Origin: Winogradskyella psychrotolerans
GTDB lineage: Bacteria > Bacteroidota > Bacteroidia > Flavobacteriales > Flavobacteriaceae
NCBI RefSeq assembly: GCF_018860545.1
Contig: NZ_JAHKPN010000009.1
Span: forward strand, 1 to 55,024
Reading direction: 5' to 3'
Length of the DNA stretch: 55,024 nucleotides
A program made the position numbers and the translations under genes. The notes under the pieces were generated by a model. That model worked only from the letters and a program-made list of their open reading frames with translations, searched no databases and was not told the origin of the DNA. The first letter of the stretch is position 1; each line of letters opens with the position of its first letter. This document shows, piece by piece, positions 7,789 to 17,848 of the stretch.

Positions 7789-9051
7789 TTGTCTTTTCAA
7801 CGTACCCAAGAAAAATTAAAAATATTGGCAGATGCCGCAAAGTATGATGTATCATGTTCATCTAGCGGAAGTCAACGCGCTAACACTAATAAAGGCATTG
7901 GAGATGCTTCAGGTATGGGCATTTGCCATTCGTATACTGAAGATGGTCGCTGTGTGTCTTTACTCAAAATTCTACTTACCAATCATTGCATTTTTGATTG
8001 CGCTTATTGCGTTACCCGAAAAAGTAATGATATCAAACGTGCCGCGTTTAAAGTACAAGAAGTGGTGGATTTAACCATTAATTTCTATCGCAGAAATTAT
8101 ATTGAAGGGCTTTTTCTGAGTTCTGGTATTTTTAAAAGTGCCGATTTTACCATGGAACGTTTAGTCGCTGTCGCTAAGAAATTACGAAAGGAAGAAAACT
8201 TTAACGGCTATATTCATTTAAAATCCATTCCAGGTGCTTCAGATGAATTGATGCGTGAAGCCGGACTCTACGCAGATCGATTAAGTGTTAATATTGAAAT
8301 TCCAACGGAAGCCGGACTTAAAAAACTAGCTCCAGATAAAAAGCGAGAAGATTTTATAAAACCTATGATTAAGGTAAAAAATGAAATTATTCAATATAAA
8401 GCTGAAAAGAAAATTATCAAAAGCACACCCAAATTTGCACCTGCAGGTCAGAGTACACAGATGATTATTGGGGCGAGTGGTGAGAATGATTTTCAAATTA
8501 TGCAGACCTCAAATCATTTTTACAAAAGCTATAATTTAAAGCGCGTGTATTATTCGGGTTACGTCCCTATAAGTTATGATAACCGTTTGCCACAAATAGG
8601 AAGTGCAGTGCCAATGCTGCGTGAAAACCGGTTGTATCAAACGGATTGGCTAATGCGTTTTTACGGTTTTGATGTGAGTGAGATTTTAAACGAGCAGCAC
8701 CAACATTTGGACTTAGATATTGACCCTAAACTAGGTTGGGCGCTTAGAAATTTGCATGAATTTCCTGTAGATGTAAATACTGCAGACCAACGTATGCTCT
8801 CTAGAATTCCGGGTTTAGGCATGAAATCGGTTTATAAAATTATTAATGCCAGACGCTTTAGACGGTTGAATTGGGAGCATCTCAAAAAAATTGGGGTCGC
8901 TTTAAATAGAGCGCAATATTTTATGGTCTGTGAAAGCAATCAATTTGAAAAACGCGATTTAACACCCGAAAAAATCAAAGGCTTAATCCTGCAAAATTCA
9001 ACAAGCAAATATCAAAAAACATTGAGTAATCAACTAAGTTTATTTGGATAG
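7789..9051 (+). CDS. Putative DNA modification/repair radical SAM protein (rSAM_link_UDG family)
   Basis: A 420-residue radical SAM enzyme. Cysteines C67, C71 and C74 form the CxxxCxxC motif (CIFDCAYC) that holds the [4Fe-4S] cluster and S-adenosylmethionine. A helix-hairpin-helix DNA-binding segment is near residues 326-370 (LSRIPGLGMKSVYKII). This layout matches the family known as putative DNA modification/repair radical SAM protein (TIGR03916), which co-occurs with a DUF4130 protein often fused to uracil-DNA glycosylase. Here the DUF4130 gene starts on the base after this stop codon, so the two are translationally adjacent. The start is TTG, backed by a strong ribosome-binding site. The reaction is not known; a DNA lesion substrate is inferred from domain content. 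Confidence 0.92.
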   Translation: MSFQRTQEKLKILADAAKYDVSCSSSGSQRANTNKGIGDASGMGICHSYTEDGRCVSLLKILLTNHCIFDCAYCVTRKSNDIKRAAFKVQEVVDLTINFYRRNYIEGLFLSSGIFKSADFTMERLVAVAKKLRKEENFNGYIHLKSIPGASDELMREAGLYADRLSVNIEIPTEAGLKKLAPDKKREDFIKPMIKVKNEIIQYKAEKKIIKSTPKFAPAGQSTQMIIGASGENDFQIMQTSNHFYKSYNLKRVYYSGYVPISYDNRLPQIGSAVPMLRENRLYQTDWLMRFYGFDVSEILNEQHQHLDLDIDPKLGWALRNLHEFPVDVNTADQRMLSRIPGLGMKSVYKIINARRFRRLNWEHLKKIGVALNRAQYFMVCESNQFEKRDLTPEKIKGLILQNSTSKYQKTLSNQLSLFG

Positions 9052-9825
9052 ATGACTGCTAAAAACTTGATATATGACGGTACGTTTGATGGATTCTTAT
9101 CCGTTGTTTTTTATGTGTTTGAGCACAAATTGAAAACGGTTACCATTCAAAATGAATCTACAGTTCAGCAAGGGTTGTTTTCTGTAAACGAAACCATTCC
9201 TGTTGATGAAACAAAAGCGAATCGTGTTTGGAACGGTATAAAATCTAAATGCTCTACACAAAGTCGGTATCAATTATATTATGCGTTTTTAAGTGAACAA
9301 ATAGGAGTAGAGGATTTACTTTTAGATTATATTCAATATGTATTTTCGCAAAGCAAAAAAGTAGATAAAGATTATTCGCATCCGTCTATTTTAAAAATAG
9401 CCCAAATCGCAAAATATGTAGGACGTGAAAAACATCGTATGGAAGCTTTTGTGCGCTTCAAATTGACTCAAGATGACATCTATTTCGCGAATATTGAACC
9501 TGACTTTAACGTTTTACCCTTAATTGAAAAGCATTTTAAAAACCGTTATGCCGATCAAAAGTGGGTGATTTATGATATAAAGCGTAATTATGGATTATTT
9601 TATGACTTAGAAAAAGTAGAACTTATAAATATGGATTTTCCTGAGAATTTCAACTTTACTAAAACCGACGACGCGTTTTTTGCTTCACAAGAATTTGAAT
9701 TTCAAAAATTATGGCAAGATTATTTTAAGGCGACCAATATTGAATCAAGAAAAAACATGAAACTTCATATTAGACATATTCCCAAACGCTATTGGAAATA
9801 TTTAAGTGAGAAGCAACCTAATTAA
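9052..9825 (+). CDS. DUF4130 protein, partner of radical SAM enzyme (TIGR03915 family)
   Basis: A 257-residue member of the family called probable DNA metabolism protein (TIGR03915, DUF4130). The N terminus LIYDGTFDGFLSVVFYVFEH is the family signature. In many bacteria this domain is fused to a uracil-DNA glycosylase domain; here it ends without one, and the genome's UDG is a separate gene 16 kb away (26068). It starts directly after the radical SAM stop codon, with no gap. Its last 8 bases overlap the convergent FAD/NAD(P) gene. Function unknown; the linkage suggests DNA repair. Confidence 0.88.
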   Translation: MTAKNLIYDGTFDGFLSVVFYVFEHKLKTVTIQNESTVQQGLFSVNETIPVDETKANRVWNGIKSKCSTQSRYQLYYAFLSEQIGVEDLLLDYIQYVFSQSKKVDKDYSHPSILKIAQIAKYVGREKHRMEAFVRFKLTQDDIYFANIEPDFNVLPLIEKHFKNRYADQKWVIYDIKRNYGLFYDLEKVELINMDFPENFNFTKTDDAFFASQEFEFQKLWQDYFKATNIESRKNMKLHIRHIPKRYWKYLSEKQPN

Positions 9826-11539
9826 CTTTTAGTCGCTCCACGTATGCCTTGGCCCAATCTTCAATCCGCGGTCCAAAACATTCTAAAATAGCATCTACAC
9901 CAATTACGCTGCCTTTAGCCAAACGGCCCAGAACAGCAATAGGCACATCAATTTTATCGTCTGGAGTTATGACATAACCATCAGCAGTGGTCTCAATACC
10001 AAGTTTTGAATGAATAGGTTGTATTAAATCATTTTGAAGTAGATTTTTAATAAGTGGTGATGTAACTTCAAGCAGTTTTGGAGCATCTAAAACACTATTT
10101 ATCATCGTAGAACAGGTTATAGATTCTTTGTTGGCATTTGTGAAGTTCCAACCTTCATCGGTTAATCCTATGTCTGGATCATTAACAAAGTCTAACGTTA
10201 AAACATCAGCATCAACTAAGGCTAAAACTTGCTGCATACTTTCAATTGGTGGTCCATAAGAATAGCGTTTACTGCGTTCGTCTAAAGCTATAACCTGTTC
10301 AATGATAGCATCATCTACTTTAGCGTGTGAAAAGGCTTTATATAACGTGGGTTGGCAATGACGCCAAACTTGACCTATGCAAAAATCTAAAGACACTGGA
10401 ATGGTGCCTAAAGCCATCTCAATATAATCTTTGATCAGCTTATAAGTAGAAATTGTTTGATCTTGAATTAAATCATGGGTATAATTTTCATCCTCTAGCC
10501 AATTAAGAATAACCTTATGTAGTTCATCTTTATTTAAAACGTTTGAAACCGCTTTCGTTTTTAAATCTTTAAACACGCGTGATGCAATCCTCGCAATAGC
10601 ATGCGTTAAGAAATCAATAGAATCAGTTTTTGTAGTGTGTTGAGCACCATTTTCAATTTCAGATTTAAACCACTCTAATTCTTCGGAAGTAGGTTGGTAC
10701 CAGTGGTCAATTCTGGCATTTAGTGGCTTTGGAACCAACGGTAAACCATCTAAAGAAAAAGGAACAAGTTTTAAATGTTGTTCTTTTACTTTATAATAAA
10801 TGGTTTCAAAAGTTTCTGGGTTGATGACCTTAAAATTTCCAAAATCAGTAATGGTGAGATACCGCATAACGTCAATCATAGCGAGTCCAAATCCTCTAAT
10901 TCCAATGTTAATGGCTTGTTGATTTTTTATTTCTTTGAGTTGATCAATTGGGTAGGCAGTATTAAAAAGTGAGATAGACGTATTTGAAGCCCCGTGTGAC
11001 TGCCATGTTTTTAATTGTTCCGAAGACTCAGTCGGCTGATGCCCTATAGTAAGAAGCACATCATCACAGGTCCATTGGTTGTCTTTACTAATAATTTCTA
11101 TAGAGTCATTCTTTAAATTAAGAGCCGTAATTGTTGACTGGTAGAACTTAAAAGACGTTAAAACTTGCAAAGCCTCTTCTATAGATTTATAACGTTGGTA
11201 AAGGTAATCTCCAACTTTACGTCGCGGAGGGAAAGTATCGGCTTCAGTTATAGTTTGTGAAAAATTACACCATTCGTGATAGGACGGAAACGCTTCAATA
11301 GTACAACCGCCATATGTAATTTGAGGCCGTCCTTCTATTCCAGATAGAGCGCGTTCTGTAATATTAATCCAGTTAGATTCTGGTTGAAGCAAACTCCAAA
11401 CAGTACTAGTTCCTGGGGACTTGGTAATATCAAAAAGTGTTATACCAATTTCTTTATCGTCCTTACTCAAGGCTATAAGAAGGCACTCTAAAGCATAGAG
11501 TCCTCTAGGTCCCATTCCAATTATTGCAAGTTCCTTCAT
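9818..11539 (-). CDS. FAD/NAD(P)-binding protein
   Basis: A 573-residue protein with an N-terminal dinucleotide-binding motif in IIGMGPRGLYALECLL. It fits the FAD-NAD(P)-binding family (pfam13454), whose members are related to HpnW/lysine-type N-hydroxylases but are mostly uncharacterised. A second motif, GIRGFGLAMIDVMRYL near residues 215-230, may bind NAD(P). No signal peptide. The 3' end overlaps that of the DUF4130 gene by 8 bases. Substrate unknown. Confidence 0.8.
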   Translation of the reverse strand: MKELAIIGMGPRGLYALECLLIALSKDDKEIGITLFDITKSPGTSTVWSLLQPESNWINITERALSGIEGRPQITYGGCTIEAFPSYHEWCNFSQTITEADTFPPRRKVGDYLYQRYKSIEEALQVLTSFKFYQSTITALNLKNDSIEIISKDNQWTCDDVLLTIGHQPTESSEQLKTWQSHGASNTSISLFNTAYPIDQLKEIKNQQAINIGIRGFGLAMIDVMRYLTITDFGNFKVINPETFETIYYKVKEQHLKLVPFSLDGLPLVPKPLNARIDHWYQPTSEELEWFKSEIENGAQHTTKTDSIDFLTHAIARIASRVFKDLKTKAVSNVLNKDELHKVILNWLEDENYTHDLIQDQTISTYKLIKDYIEMALGTIPVSLDFCIGQVWRHCQPTLYKAFSHAKVDDAIIEQVIALDERSKRYSYGPPIESMQQVLALVDADVLTLDFVNDPDIGLTDEGWNFTNANKESITCSTMINSVLDAPKLLEVTSPLIKNLLQNDLIQPIHSKLGIETTADGYVITPDDKIDVPIAVLGRLAKGSVIGVDAILECFGPRIEDWAKAYVERLKVN

Positions 11540-11552
11540 AGTTTAAAAATAA

Positions 11553-11580
11553 TAAAAAAACCACCTCGTTAAAGGTGGTC
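11553..11580 (-). terminator. Intrinsic terminator after outer-membrane barrel gene
   Basis: Stem ACCACCT (11560-11566) with AGGTGGT (11573-11579) is followed on the minus strand by seven T. It lies between the barrel gene and the FAD/NAD(P) gene, so the latter needs its own promoter or readthrough. Confidence 0.8.
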
Positions 11581-11601
11581 TATAAATATATTTAGTGAGA
11601 A

Positions 11602-12084
11602 TTAAAATTGATATCTAATGCCTAAAGCAATATCAAAATCTAAATCATCATTGTAATCTCCAAAACCAAGTTCTGGTCTAAAGTCTAATGATAGCAATAA
11701 CGGAAAGTCAAATCCGTATTCGATACCAACATCACCAGCCACAAATACAAATGTATCACTGTAATCATCACCAGAATTATTATCATAGCTGTAAGAACCT
11801 AGTCCGCCACCAGCACCTGCATACCAATTAAATCCGCCATCTAAGTTCCAAACCCATTGGTATAAACCAGCTAATTTAAAACCATCGTAATTATTTCCGC
11901 TTCTCCAGCCCAAATCGACTTCTAATCTGTTGTTATCACCAAGTGCTCTTTGGTATGAAACCTCTGTTCCAAAGCCATCACTATCGCCTAATCGTAATCC
12001 AATAGCATTATCTGCGATCTCTTGTGCGTTAGTCAAACTTGCAAATCCTATGGCAAATACACCTAATAAAAATAATTTCTTCAT
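11602..12084 (-). CDS. Small outer-membrane beta-barrel protein
   Basis: A 160-residue protein with a clear signal peptide (residues 1-20, cleaved after TNA). The rest alternates polar and aromatic residues in short strands rich in Gly, Asp and Tyr and ends in GIRYQF, a typical C-terminal beta signal with a final aromatic residue. It is best described as an eight-stranded type barrel of unknown role. A TAnnTTTG promoter is upstream and an intrinsic terminator downstream, so it is monocistronic. Confidence 0.82.
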   Translation of the reverse strand: MKKLFLLGVFAIGFASLTNAQEIADNAIGLRLGDSDGFGTEVSYQRALGDNNRLEVDLGWRSGNNYDGFKLAGLYQWVWNLDGGFNWYAGAGGGLGSYSYDNNSGDDYSDTFVFVAGDVGIEYGFDFPLLLSLDFRPELGFGDYNDDLDFDIALGIRYQF

Positions 12085-12145
12085 AATAATATTGAGTTTA
12101 AATTCTTAGTTTTAGCAATAATTAAATTACATTTCATCATAACGC

Positions 12146-12153
12146 CAAAATTA
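12146..12153 (-). promoter_or_regulatory. Bacteroidetes -7 box for outer-membrane barrel gene
   Basis: On the minus strand this reads TAATTTTG, a match to TAnnTTTG, about 60 bases from the start codon. A second TAATTTTG lies about 38 bases further upstream on the same strand. Confidence 0.45.
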
Positions 12154-12224
12154 TACCAAAATTGGATGATGAAGCTTATTTTTAAGACAAAATTATAACT
12201 CGTTACAATCCATTATTAACGCTT

Positions 12225-15170
12225 ATGCATATTATCAATGTTGAAGAACTCAAAACTCTTAAATCTAAATTAGAAGGAGAGTTTCATTATGATGATGTTA
12301 TGCGAAAGCTCTACGCCACAGATGCTTCGGTATATCGAAAACTACCTTTAGCTGTGGCAATACCAAAACACAATAAGGATTTAAAGGTATTAATTCAATT
12401 CGCCAAGACCAACCAAACCTCGTTGATTCCAAGGACAGCAGGAACATCATTAGCCGGTCAATGTGTCGGAGAAGGTATTGTTGTTGATGTCTCAAAATAT
12501 TTCACGCGTATTTTAAATATTAATGAATCTGAAAAAACAGTAACTGTTCAACCTGGAGTGGTACGAGACGAACTTAATAATTATCTAAAACCATTCGGTT
12601 TATTTTTTGGTCCCAATACGTCCACATCTAATCGCTGTATGATTGGAGGCATGGTGGGTAATAATTCTTCAGGGACCACATCGATTCAGTATGGAGTAAC
12701 TCGAGACAAAGTTTTAAGCCTGAAAACCCTATTAAGCGATGGCAGTGAGGTTGAGTTTTCGAGTGTAACGTCAGAAGAATTTCAACAAAAATTAAAATTA
12801 GAGTCACTTGAAGGAGAAATTTATAATACCATATATAATGAATTAAAACCAGAACGTGTTCAGACCCAAATTCGAAATAATTTTCCTAAACCGGAAATCC
12901 ATCGTAGAAATACAGGCTACGCCATTGATGAATTAATTAAATCTGATATGTTTTCGGCTTCCATTACTGAAGGCCATAAAAGTACAAACTTCAACATGTG
13001 TCAATTGTTAGCAGGAAGCGAAGGCACGCTAGCGTTTACAACAGAAATCACGTTGCAATTAGATGTTTTACCTCCTGTTGAAAGTGCCGTGGTTGCGCTT
13101 CATTTTGAAAGTATTGAATGGTGTTTAAAGTCCGTTGCCCATGTGATGAAGCATGATTTGCATACCTGTGAAATGATGGATGACTCCATATTAAACCTTA
13201 CGAAGCACAATAAAACACAGCAAGAAAATAGAGCATTTATTGTAGGTCAGCCAATGGCCATTTTAATGTGTGAGCTTAAAGCGGATTCACCTCAGGAACT
13301 ACAATTAGCTATAGACGCTTTATTAATAACGATTAACACATTAAACCTAAGTTATGCTAACCCCGTTTTAAGAGGTGGTGACATTGAGAAATCTGTGGAG
13401 TTGCGAAAAGCGGGCTTAGGACTTCTTGGAAATATAATTGGAGATAAAAAAGCCGTGGCATGTATTGAAGATACAGCAGTGGCTTTAGAAGATTTAGATC
13501 ATTACATTTCTGAATTTACAGCACTAATGGCATCCTATAATCAAAATGCGGTGTATTATGCGCATGCCGGGGCAGGTGAGTTGCATTTACGACCGATACT
13601 AGATTTAAAACAACCTGAAGATGTGGTGTTATTCCGGAAAATAACAACAGACGTTGCACATTTAGTAAAGAAATATAATGGCTCAATGTCCGGTGAACAT
13701 GGAGATGGCATCGTTCGTGCGGAGTTTATTCCTTTAATGATTGGTGATGCGAATTACCAAATTATAAAACGTATAAAGTCGACCTTTGATCCCTATACCA
13801 TTTTTAATCCTGGTAAAATTGTAGATGCCTATCCAATGGATAAAAATTTACGTTACGACGTCGGGAGAAAAGAGCCTGAAATTGAAACGCTATTCGATTT
13901 TTCACGTTCTGAAGGTATTCTGCGTGAAGCTGAGAAATGTAACGGTTCAGGTGATTGTAGAAAATTACCCGAATTTGGTGGTACCATGTGTCCGAGTTAT
14001 CGTGCGACTAAAAATGAAAAAGATACAACTAGAGGACGAGCCAATACACTTCGAGAATTTTTGACGACCTCTGAAAAAGAAAATAAATTTGATCATAAAG
14101 ACCTTAAAGCTGTATTCGATTTATGTCTGAGTTGTAAAGCATGTTCAAGTGAGTGTCCTAGTAGTGTCGATGTGGCGAGTTTAAAAGCCGAATTTCAGTA
14201 CCAATATCAGAAGGCAAACGGAGTGCCTTTACGTACCAAATTATTCGCTTATAACAACAAGGTGAATAACTATGCAAGTCGTGTTCCTAAGCTTACCAAT
14301 TTTATGTTTTCTAATGGATTTACGAGTTCTATTATTAAATCTGTTGGTGGTATTGCTAAAGAAAGAAGCCTACCTTTAATCTCTAGTAATAGTTTAATTG
14401 AAATATTCCAAAACCCACAAAATAAAATAATTACAAATAATTACACTAAAGAAGTAATTTTGTTTAACGATGAATTTACCAATCATCTTGATAGTGATGT
14501 GGGTAACGATGCCATTACGCTTTTAAGTCGATTAAATTATAAAGTCACTATCATTTCGCATTCAGAATCTGGTCGTGCAATGCTTTCTAAAGGCTTGCTA
14601 GAAGCTGCTAAAAAAGTAGCCACTGACAATGTTTCAAAATTTAAAAATATCATATCAGAAAACACACCTTTAATTGGTATTGAGCCATCTGCCATTTTAA
14701 CTTTTAAGGATGAATATCTTCGTTTGGTTAATGATAAAGACGGAGCCAAAGCTATAGCAAATCATACGTTTTTAATTGAAGAATTTATTCAACAAGAAAT
14801 CGAATTAGGACATATCACTGCAGAACAATTTACGAAAGAAACCAAAACAATTAAGTTTCATGGCCATTGTCATCAAAAAGCCTTGTCTAATCAGAAATTC
14901 AGTTTTGATATTTTGAATTTACCAGAAAACTATAACGTCACCATCATTCCAAGCGGCTGTTGTGGTATGGCCGGTAGTTTTGGTTATGAAAAAGAACATT
15001 ACGACGTTAGTATGAAGATTGGCGAGCAAACATTATTTCCTTCGATTAGAAAAGCAGCTTCAGACACTGTGATTTCAGCAAATGGGACAAGTTGTAGACA
15101 TCAGATAAAAGATGGAACAGGTAGAGTAGCCAAGCATCCTATTACAATACTTAAAGAAGCCTTACTTTAA
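12225..15170 (+). CDS. FAD-linked oxidase / Fe-S oxidoreductase fusion (YdiJ-like 2-hydroxyacid dehydrogenase)
   Basis: A 981-residue two-part enzyme. Residues 1-540 are a VAO-type FAD domain with IPRTAGTSLAGQ, MIGGMVGNNSSGTTS and SGEHGDGIVRAEF. Residues 560-680 carry ferredoxin-type cysteines (CNGSGDCRK, then CLSCKACSSECPSS), and residues 870-981 hold a CCG-type domain (HGHCHQKAL, SGCCGMAGSFGYEKEHYD). The order equals GlcD fused to GlpC/GlcF and E. coli YdiJ, reported as a D-2-hydroxyglutarate dehydrogenase. The electrons would pass from the hydroxy acid through FAD and Fe-S clusters to the respiratory chain. Substrate cannot be fixed from sequence. It converges on the LpxH-like gene with one base between stops. 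Confidence 0.9.
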   Translation: MHIINVEELKTLKSKLEGEFHYDDVMRKLYATDASVYRKLPLAVAIPKHNKDLKVLIQFAKTNQTSLIPRTAGTSLAGQCVGEGIVVDVSKYFTRILNINESEKTVTVQPGVVRDELNNYLKPFGLFFGPNTSTSNRCMIGGMVGNNSSGTTSIQYGVTRDKVLSLKTLLSDGSEVEFSSVTSEEFQQKLKLESLEGEIYNTIYNELKPERVQTQIRNNFPKPEIHRRNTGYAIDELIKSDMFSASITEGHKSTNFNMCQLLAGSEGTLAFTTEITLQLDVLPPVESAVVALHFESIEWCLKSVAHVMKHDLHTCEMMDDSILNLTKHNKTQQENRAFIVGQPMAILMCELKADSPQELQLAIDALLITINTLNLSYANPVLRGGDIEKSVELRKAGLGLLGNIIGDKKAVACIEDTAVALEDLDHYISEFTALMASYNQNAVYYAHAGAGELHLRPILDLKQPEDVVLFRKITTDVAHLVKKYNGSMSGEHGDGIVRAEFIPLMIGDANYQIIKRIKSTFDPYTIFNPGKIVDAYPMDKNLRYDVGRKEPEIETLFDFSRSEGILREAEKCNGSGDCRKLPEFGGTMCPSYRATKNEKDTTRGRANTLREFLTTSEKENKFDHKDLKAVFDLCLSCKACSSECPSSVDVASLKAEFQYQYQKANGVPLRTKLFAYNNKVNNYASRVPKLTNFMFSNGFTSSIIKSVGGIAKERSLPLISSNSLIEIFQNPQNKIITNNYTKEVILFNDEFTNHLDSDVGNDAITLLSRLNYKVTIISHSESGRAMLSKGLLEAAKKVATDNVSKFKNIISENTPLIGIEPSAILTFKDEYLRLVNDKDGAKAIANHTFLIEEFIQQEIELGHITAEQFTKETKTIKFHGHCHQKALSNQKFSFDILNLPENYNVTIIPSGCCGMAGSFGYEKEHYDVSMKIGEQTLFPSIRKAASDTVISANGTSCRHQIKDGTGRVAKHPITILKEALL

Positions 15171-15171
15171 A

Positions 15172-16038
15172 TTAATCTTTACCCTTCTTTTTTTTCTTAT
15201 CAGATTTTGGCTGTTCTACGATCGTAATTGCAGCAATTAAATCTTGAAGGTTCATGTCTTTTATATCTTCATCAGCATAAAACGCAGACAATTTATCCTC
15301 GTTATAATTATAGATTTTCCAACGTTTAAACTGGTATTCTAATGCGGTGAAGTTTTCGACCCAATCCCCAGAATTAAGATACATGGTTGAGCCTTTCTTA
15401 TTCTCTTTAATAAGCATTTTTGGTTGATGAATATGCCCACAAATCACATAGTCGTAACCGTTTTCAATAGCTAAATCAGTAGCTACGGTTTCAAAATCAC
15501 TGATATATTTTACAGCACCTTTTACACCGTTTTTTATCTTTTTGGATAACGAATAGCGCTCTTTACCCATTTTATCGGAAAACCAATTTGTTAATTGATT
15601 AATAAGAATTAAAAAATCATAACCCCAGCCACCAAGCTTGGCCAGCCATTTTGCATTTTGAATTGAAATGTCAAAAACGTCACCATGAAAAAACCATGCG
15701 CGTTTACCATCTAACTCTAAAACCAATTTATTTACAATAGAAACATTTCCTATTTCGGTATCCGTAAATTTCCGTAACATTTCATCGTGATTTCCTGTAA
15801 TGTAAATGACCTCAGTACCGTTAGCTGCAAAATCCATTATTTTCTTAATAACACTAAGGTGAGATTTTGGAAAGTAACGTTTTTTAAACTGCCAAATATC
15901 AACGATATCACCATTAAGAATCAGTTTTTTGGGGTCTATACTATTCAGATACGTTAATAATTGTTTGGCTTGGCAACCGTAAGTACCAAGATGCACATCT
16001 GAAATAACCGCTATTTCTATTTTTCGTCTTATTTTCAC
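15172..16038 (-). CDS. LpxH-like UDP-2,3-diacylglucosamine pyrophosphatase / metallophosphoesterase
   Basis: A calcineurin-like phosphoesterase with all metal motifs: ISDVHLG (Asp-x-His), NGDIVDIW, TGNHDEM, FHGD and CGHIHQP. Flavobacterial proteins of this shape are annotated as UDP-2,3-diacylglucosamine diphosphatase, which makes lipid X in lipid A synthesis, but length and tail differ from E. coli LpxH. A GTG at 16038 gives MKIRRKIEIAVISDVHLG, close to the family start; the frame is open to a TTG at 16062. The tail is Lys-rich. The 3' end faces the dehydrogenase gene with no terminator between. Confidence 0.82.
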   Translation of the reverse strand: MKIRRKIEIAVISDVHLGTYGCQAKQLLTYLNSIDPKKLILNGDIVDIWQFKKRYFPKSHLSVIKKIMDFAANGTEVIYITGNHDEMLRKFTDTEIGNVSIVNKLVLELDGKRAWFFHGDVFDISIQNAKWLAKLGGWGYDFLILINQLTNWFSDKMGKERYSLSKKIKNGVKGAVKYISDFETVATDLAIENGYDYVICGHIHQPKMLIKENKKGSTMYLNSGDWVENFTALEYQFKRWKIYNYNEDKLSAFYADEDIKDMNLQDLIAAITIVEQPKSDKKKKKGKD

Positions 16039-16249
16039 AATGTTTAAAAATCGATAAAACAAAGAACTTTAATATATTCTAAAACCGCGTTACGTTATAA
16101 TTAACTAACTATAAGTATAATGTTATTAATATATTATCTAAATATTATGAGATTAAAAAAAAACAATATATCATCGTAAACACAGGAAATACGGTAAGTC
16201 ATTTTCGTTTTTATAATATAACAATTACATTAGCGTAAAATAAATTGCA

Positions 16250-17314
16250 ATGGCAGGAAATACCTTCGGAAAATTATTCAAACTTACAACTTACGGTGAA
16301 TCACACGGTAAAGCAATTGGAGGCATTATAGATGGCTGTCCGTCAGGAATAAAGCTCGATTTAGAGGCTATTCAACACGAACTTGATCGTAGAAAACCAG
16401 GACAATCTAAAATAGTGACCCAAAGAAAAGAACCAGATACGGTAGAATTTTATTCCGGTGTGTTTGAAGGTTATACTACAGGAACTCCAATTGGATTTGT
16501 TATTCATAACACGAATCAGAAATCTAAAGATTATTCACATATTAAAGACGTGTATCGTCCTAGCCATGCGGATTATACGTACGACAAAAAATATGGTGTA
16601 AGAGATTATAGAGGAGGAGGTCGTAGTTCTGCCCGCGAAACAGCATCACGAGTGGTTGCTGGTGCGATAGCCAAACAAATGATTAGCGCTATTAAAATCA
16701 ATGCATTTACCTCTTCGGTAGGTGATATTTTTATTGACAAACCATATCAAGATCTAGATTTTAGCAAAACAGAATCTAATGTTATTCGTTGTCCGGATGA
16801 AGCTACAGCAGAAAAAATGATTGCTAAAGTTGAAGCCATTAAAAAACAAGGGGATACTATTGGTGGCACTATCACTTGCGTCATTAAGAATGTACCTGTG
16901 GGTTTAGGCGAACCTGTTTTTGATAAACTACATGCCGAATTAGGAAAAGCCATGTTATCCATTAATGCCGTAAAAGGTTTTGAATACGGCAGCGGATTCT
17001 GTGGTGCAAAAATGAAAGGTAGCGAACATAACGATTTGTTCAATGAAGATGGCACTACTAAAACCAATTTATCGGGTGGAGTACAAGGTGGTATTTCTAA
17101 CGGTATGGATATCTATTTTAGAGTCGCTTTTAAACCCGTTGCAACAGTTATTCAAAAACAAGATGCCTTAAATAGTGCTGGTGAAATTGTAGAAATGCAA
17201 GGTAAAGGCAGACACGATCCATGCGTAGTGCCAAGAGCCGTACCAATTGTTGAGGCCATGGCTGCTTTGGTTATTGCAGATTATTTGTTGCTGGATAGAG
17301 TAAGTCGATTATAA
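16250..17314 (+). CDS. aroC: Chorismate synthase
   Basis: A 354-residue chorismate synthase, the last step of the shikimate pathway, turning EPSP to chorismate with reduced FMN. Family signatures are [18 protein letters not shown] near the N terminus, [33 protein letters not shown] and the C-terminal [17 protein letters not shown]. Length is normal. It is the first gene of a tight five-gene cluster. Confidence 0.98.
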   Translation: MAGNTFGKLFKLTTYGESHGKAIGGIIDGCPSGIKLDLEAIQHELDRRKPGQSKIVTQRKEPDTVEFYSGVFEGYTTGTPIGFVIHNTNQKSKDYSHIKDVYRPSHADYTYDKKYGVRDYRGGGRSSARETASRVVAGAIAKQMISAIKINAFTSSVGDIFIDKPYQDLDFSKTESNVIRCPDEATAEKMIAKVEAIKKQGDTIGGTITCVIKNVPVGLGEPVFDKLHAELGKAMLSINAVKGFEYGSGFCGAKMKGSEHNDLFNEDGTTKTNLSGGVQGGISNGMDIYFRVAFKPVATVIQKQDALNSAGEIVEMQGKGRHDPCVVPRAVPIVEAMAALVIADYLLLDRVSRL

Positions 17315-17315
17315 T

Positions 17316-17825
17316 ATGAGTCCTAGAGATTTTTTTAAAGTTGCACTTAAATTCTTTTCATTAATTATTATTTTTTATGGAATTGTCCCTGCAATTGCTA
17401 ATATGTTTTTTAGTACAGGTTATGACTTTTCTATGTATGCGATTTTGACATTACTTGGCATTGTTGTATTTTTTATCCTTTTTGCAAATTATATACTTAA
17501 ACATCCAGATAAAATCATTAATTTTTTTAAGCTTGATAAAGGTTTTGACACAGACCAGTTTAATTTTTCAAATGTGGAATCAAAATATGTGATTGAAATT
17601 TCTTGTGCACTATTGGGTGTGTTTATGCTTTTAAATAGCATACCATTGGTACTTTATGAAGGCTATCAATATTTTAAGTTTAACGTATCGAGTGAAATGT
17701 CAGGACCATTTGCTTCAGACGTATATGATTACAATGAACGCGGTTTTTACCTCGAATTAATATATGTAGTAATTGGTTTTCTAGTGATTAATTTTAGAAA
17801 ATCAATTAGCAATTATTTTAAATAA
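17316..17825 (+). CDS. Four-helix integral membrane protein, unknown function
   Basis: A 169-residue protein with four likely membrane helices (about residues 8-30, 38-62, 88-111 and 146-163). I do not recognise a family. It starts one base after the aroC stop and ends 23 bases before the symporter gene, so it is cotranscribed with both. Codon use looks like its neighbours. Confidence 0.75.
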   Translation: MSPRDFFKVALKFFSLIIIFYGIVPAIANMFFSTGYDFSMYAILTLLGIVVFFILFANYILKHPDKIINFFKLDKGFDTDQFNFSNVESKYVIEISCALLGVFMLLNSIPLVLYEGYQYFKFNVSSEMSGPFASDVYDYNERGFYLELIYVVIGFLVINFRKSISNYFK

Positions 17826-17848
17826 AAATAGATAGTAGACTATAGCTT

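Noticed and set aside
16747..17067. 106-codon ORF antisense to aroC
   Set aside because: It lies wholly inside the strongly conserved aroC frame and has no promoter or family resemblance.
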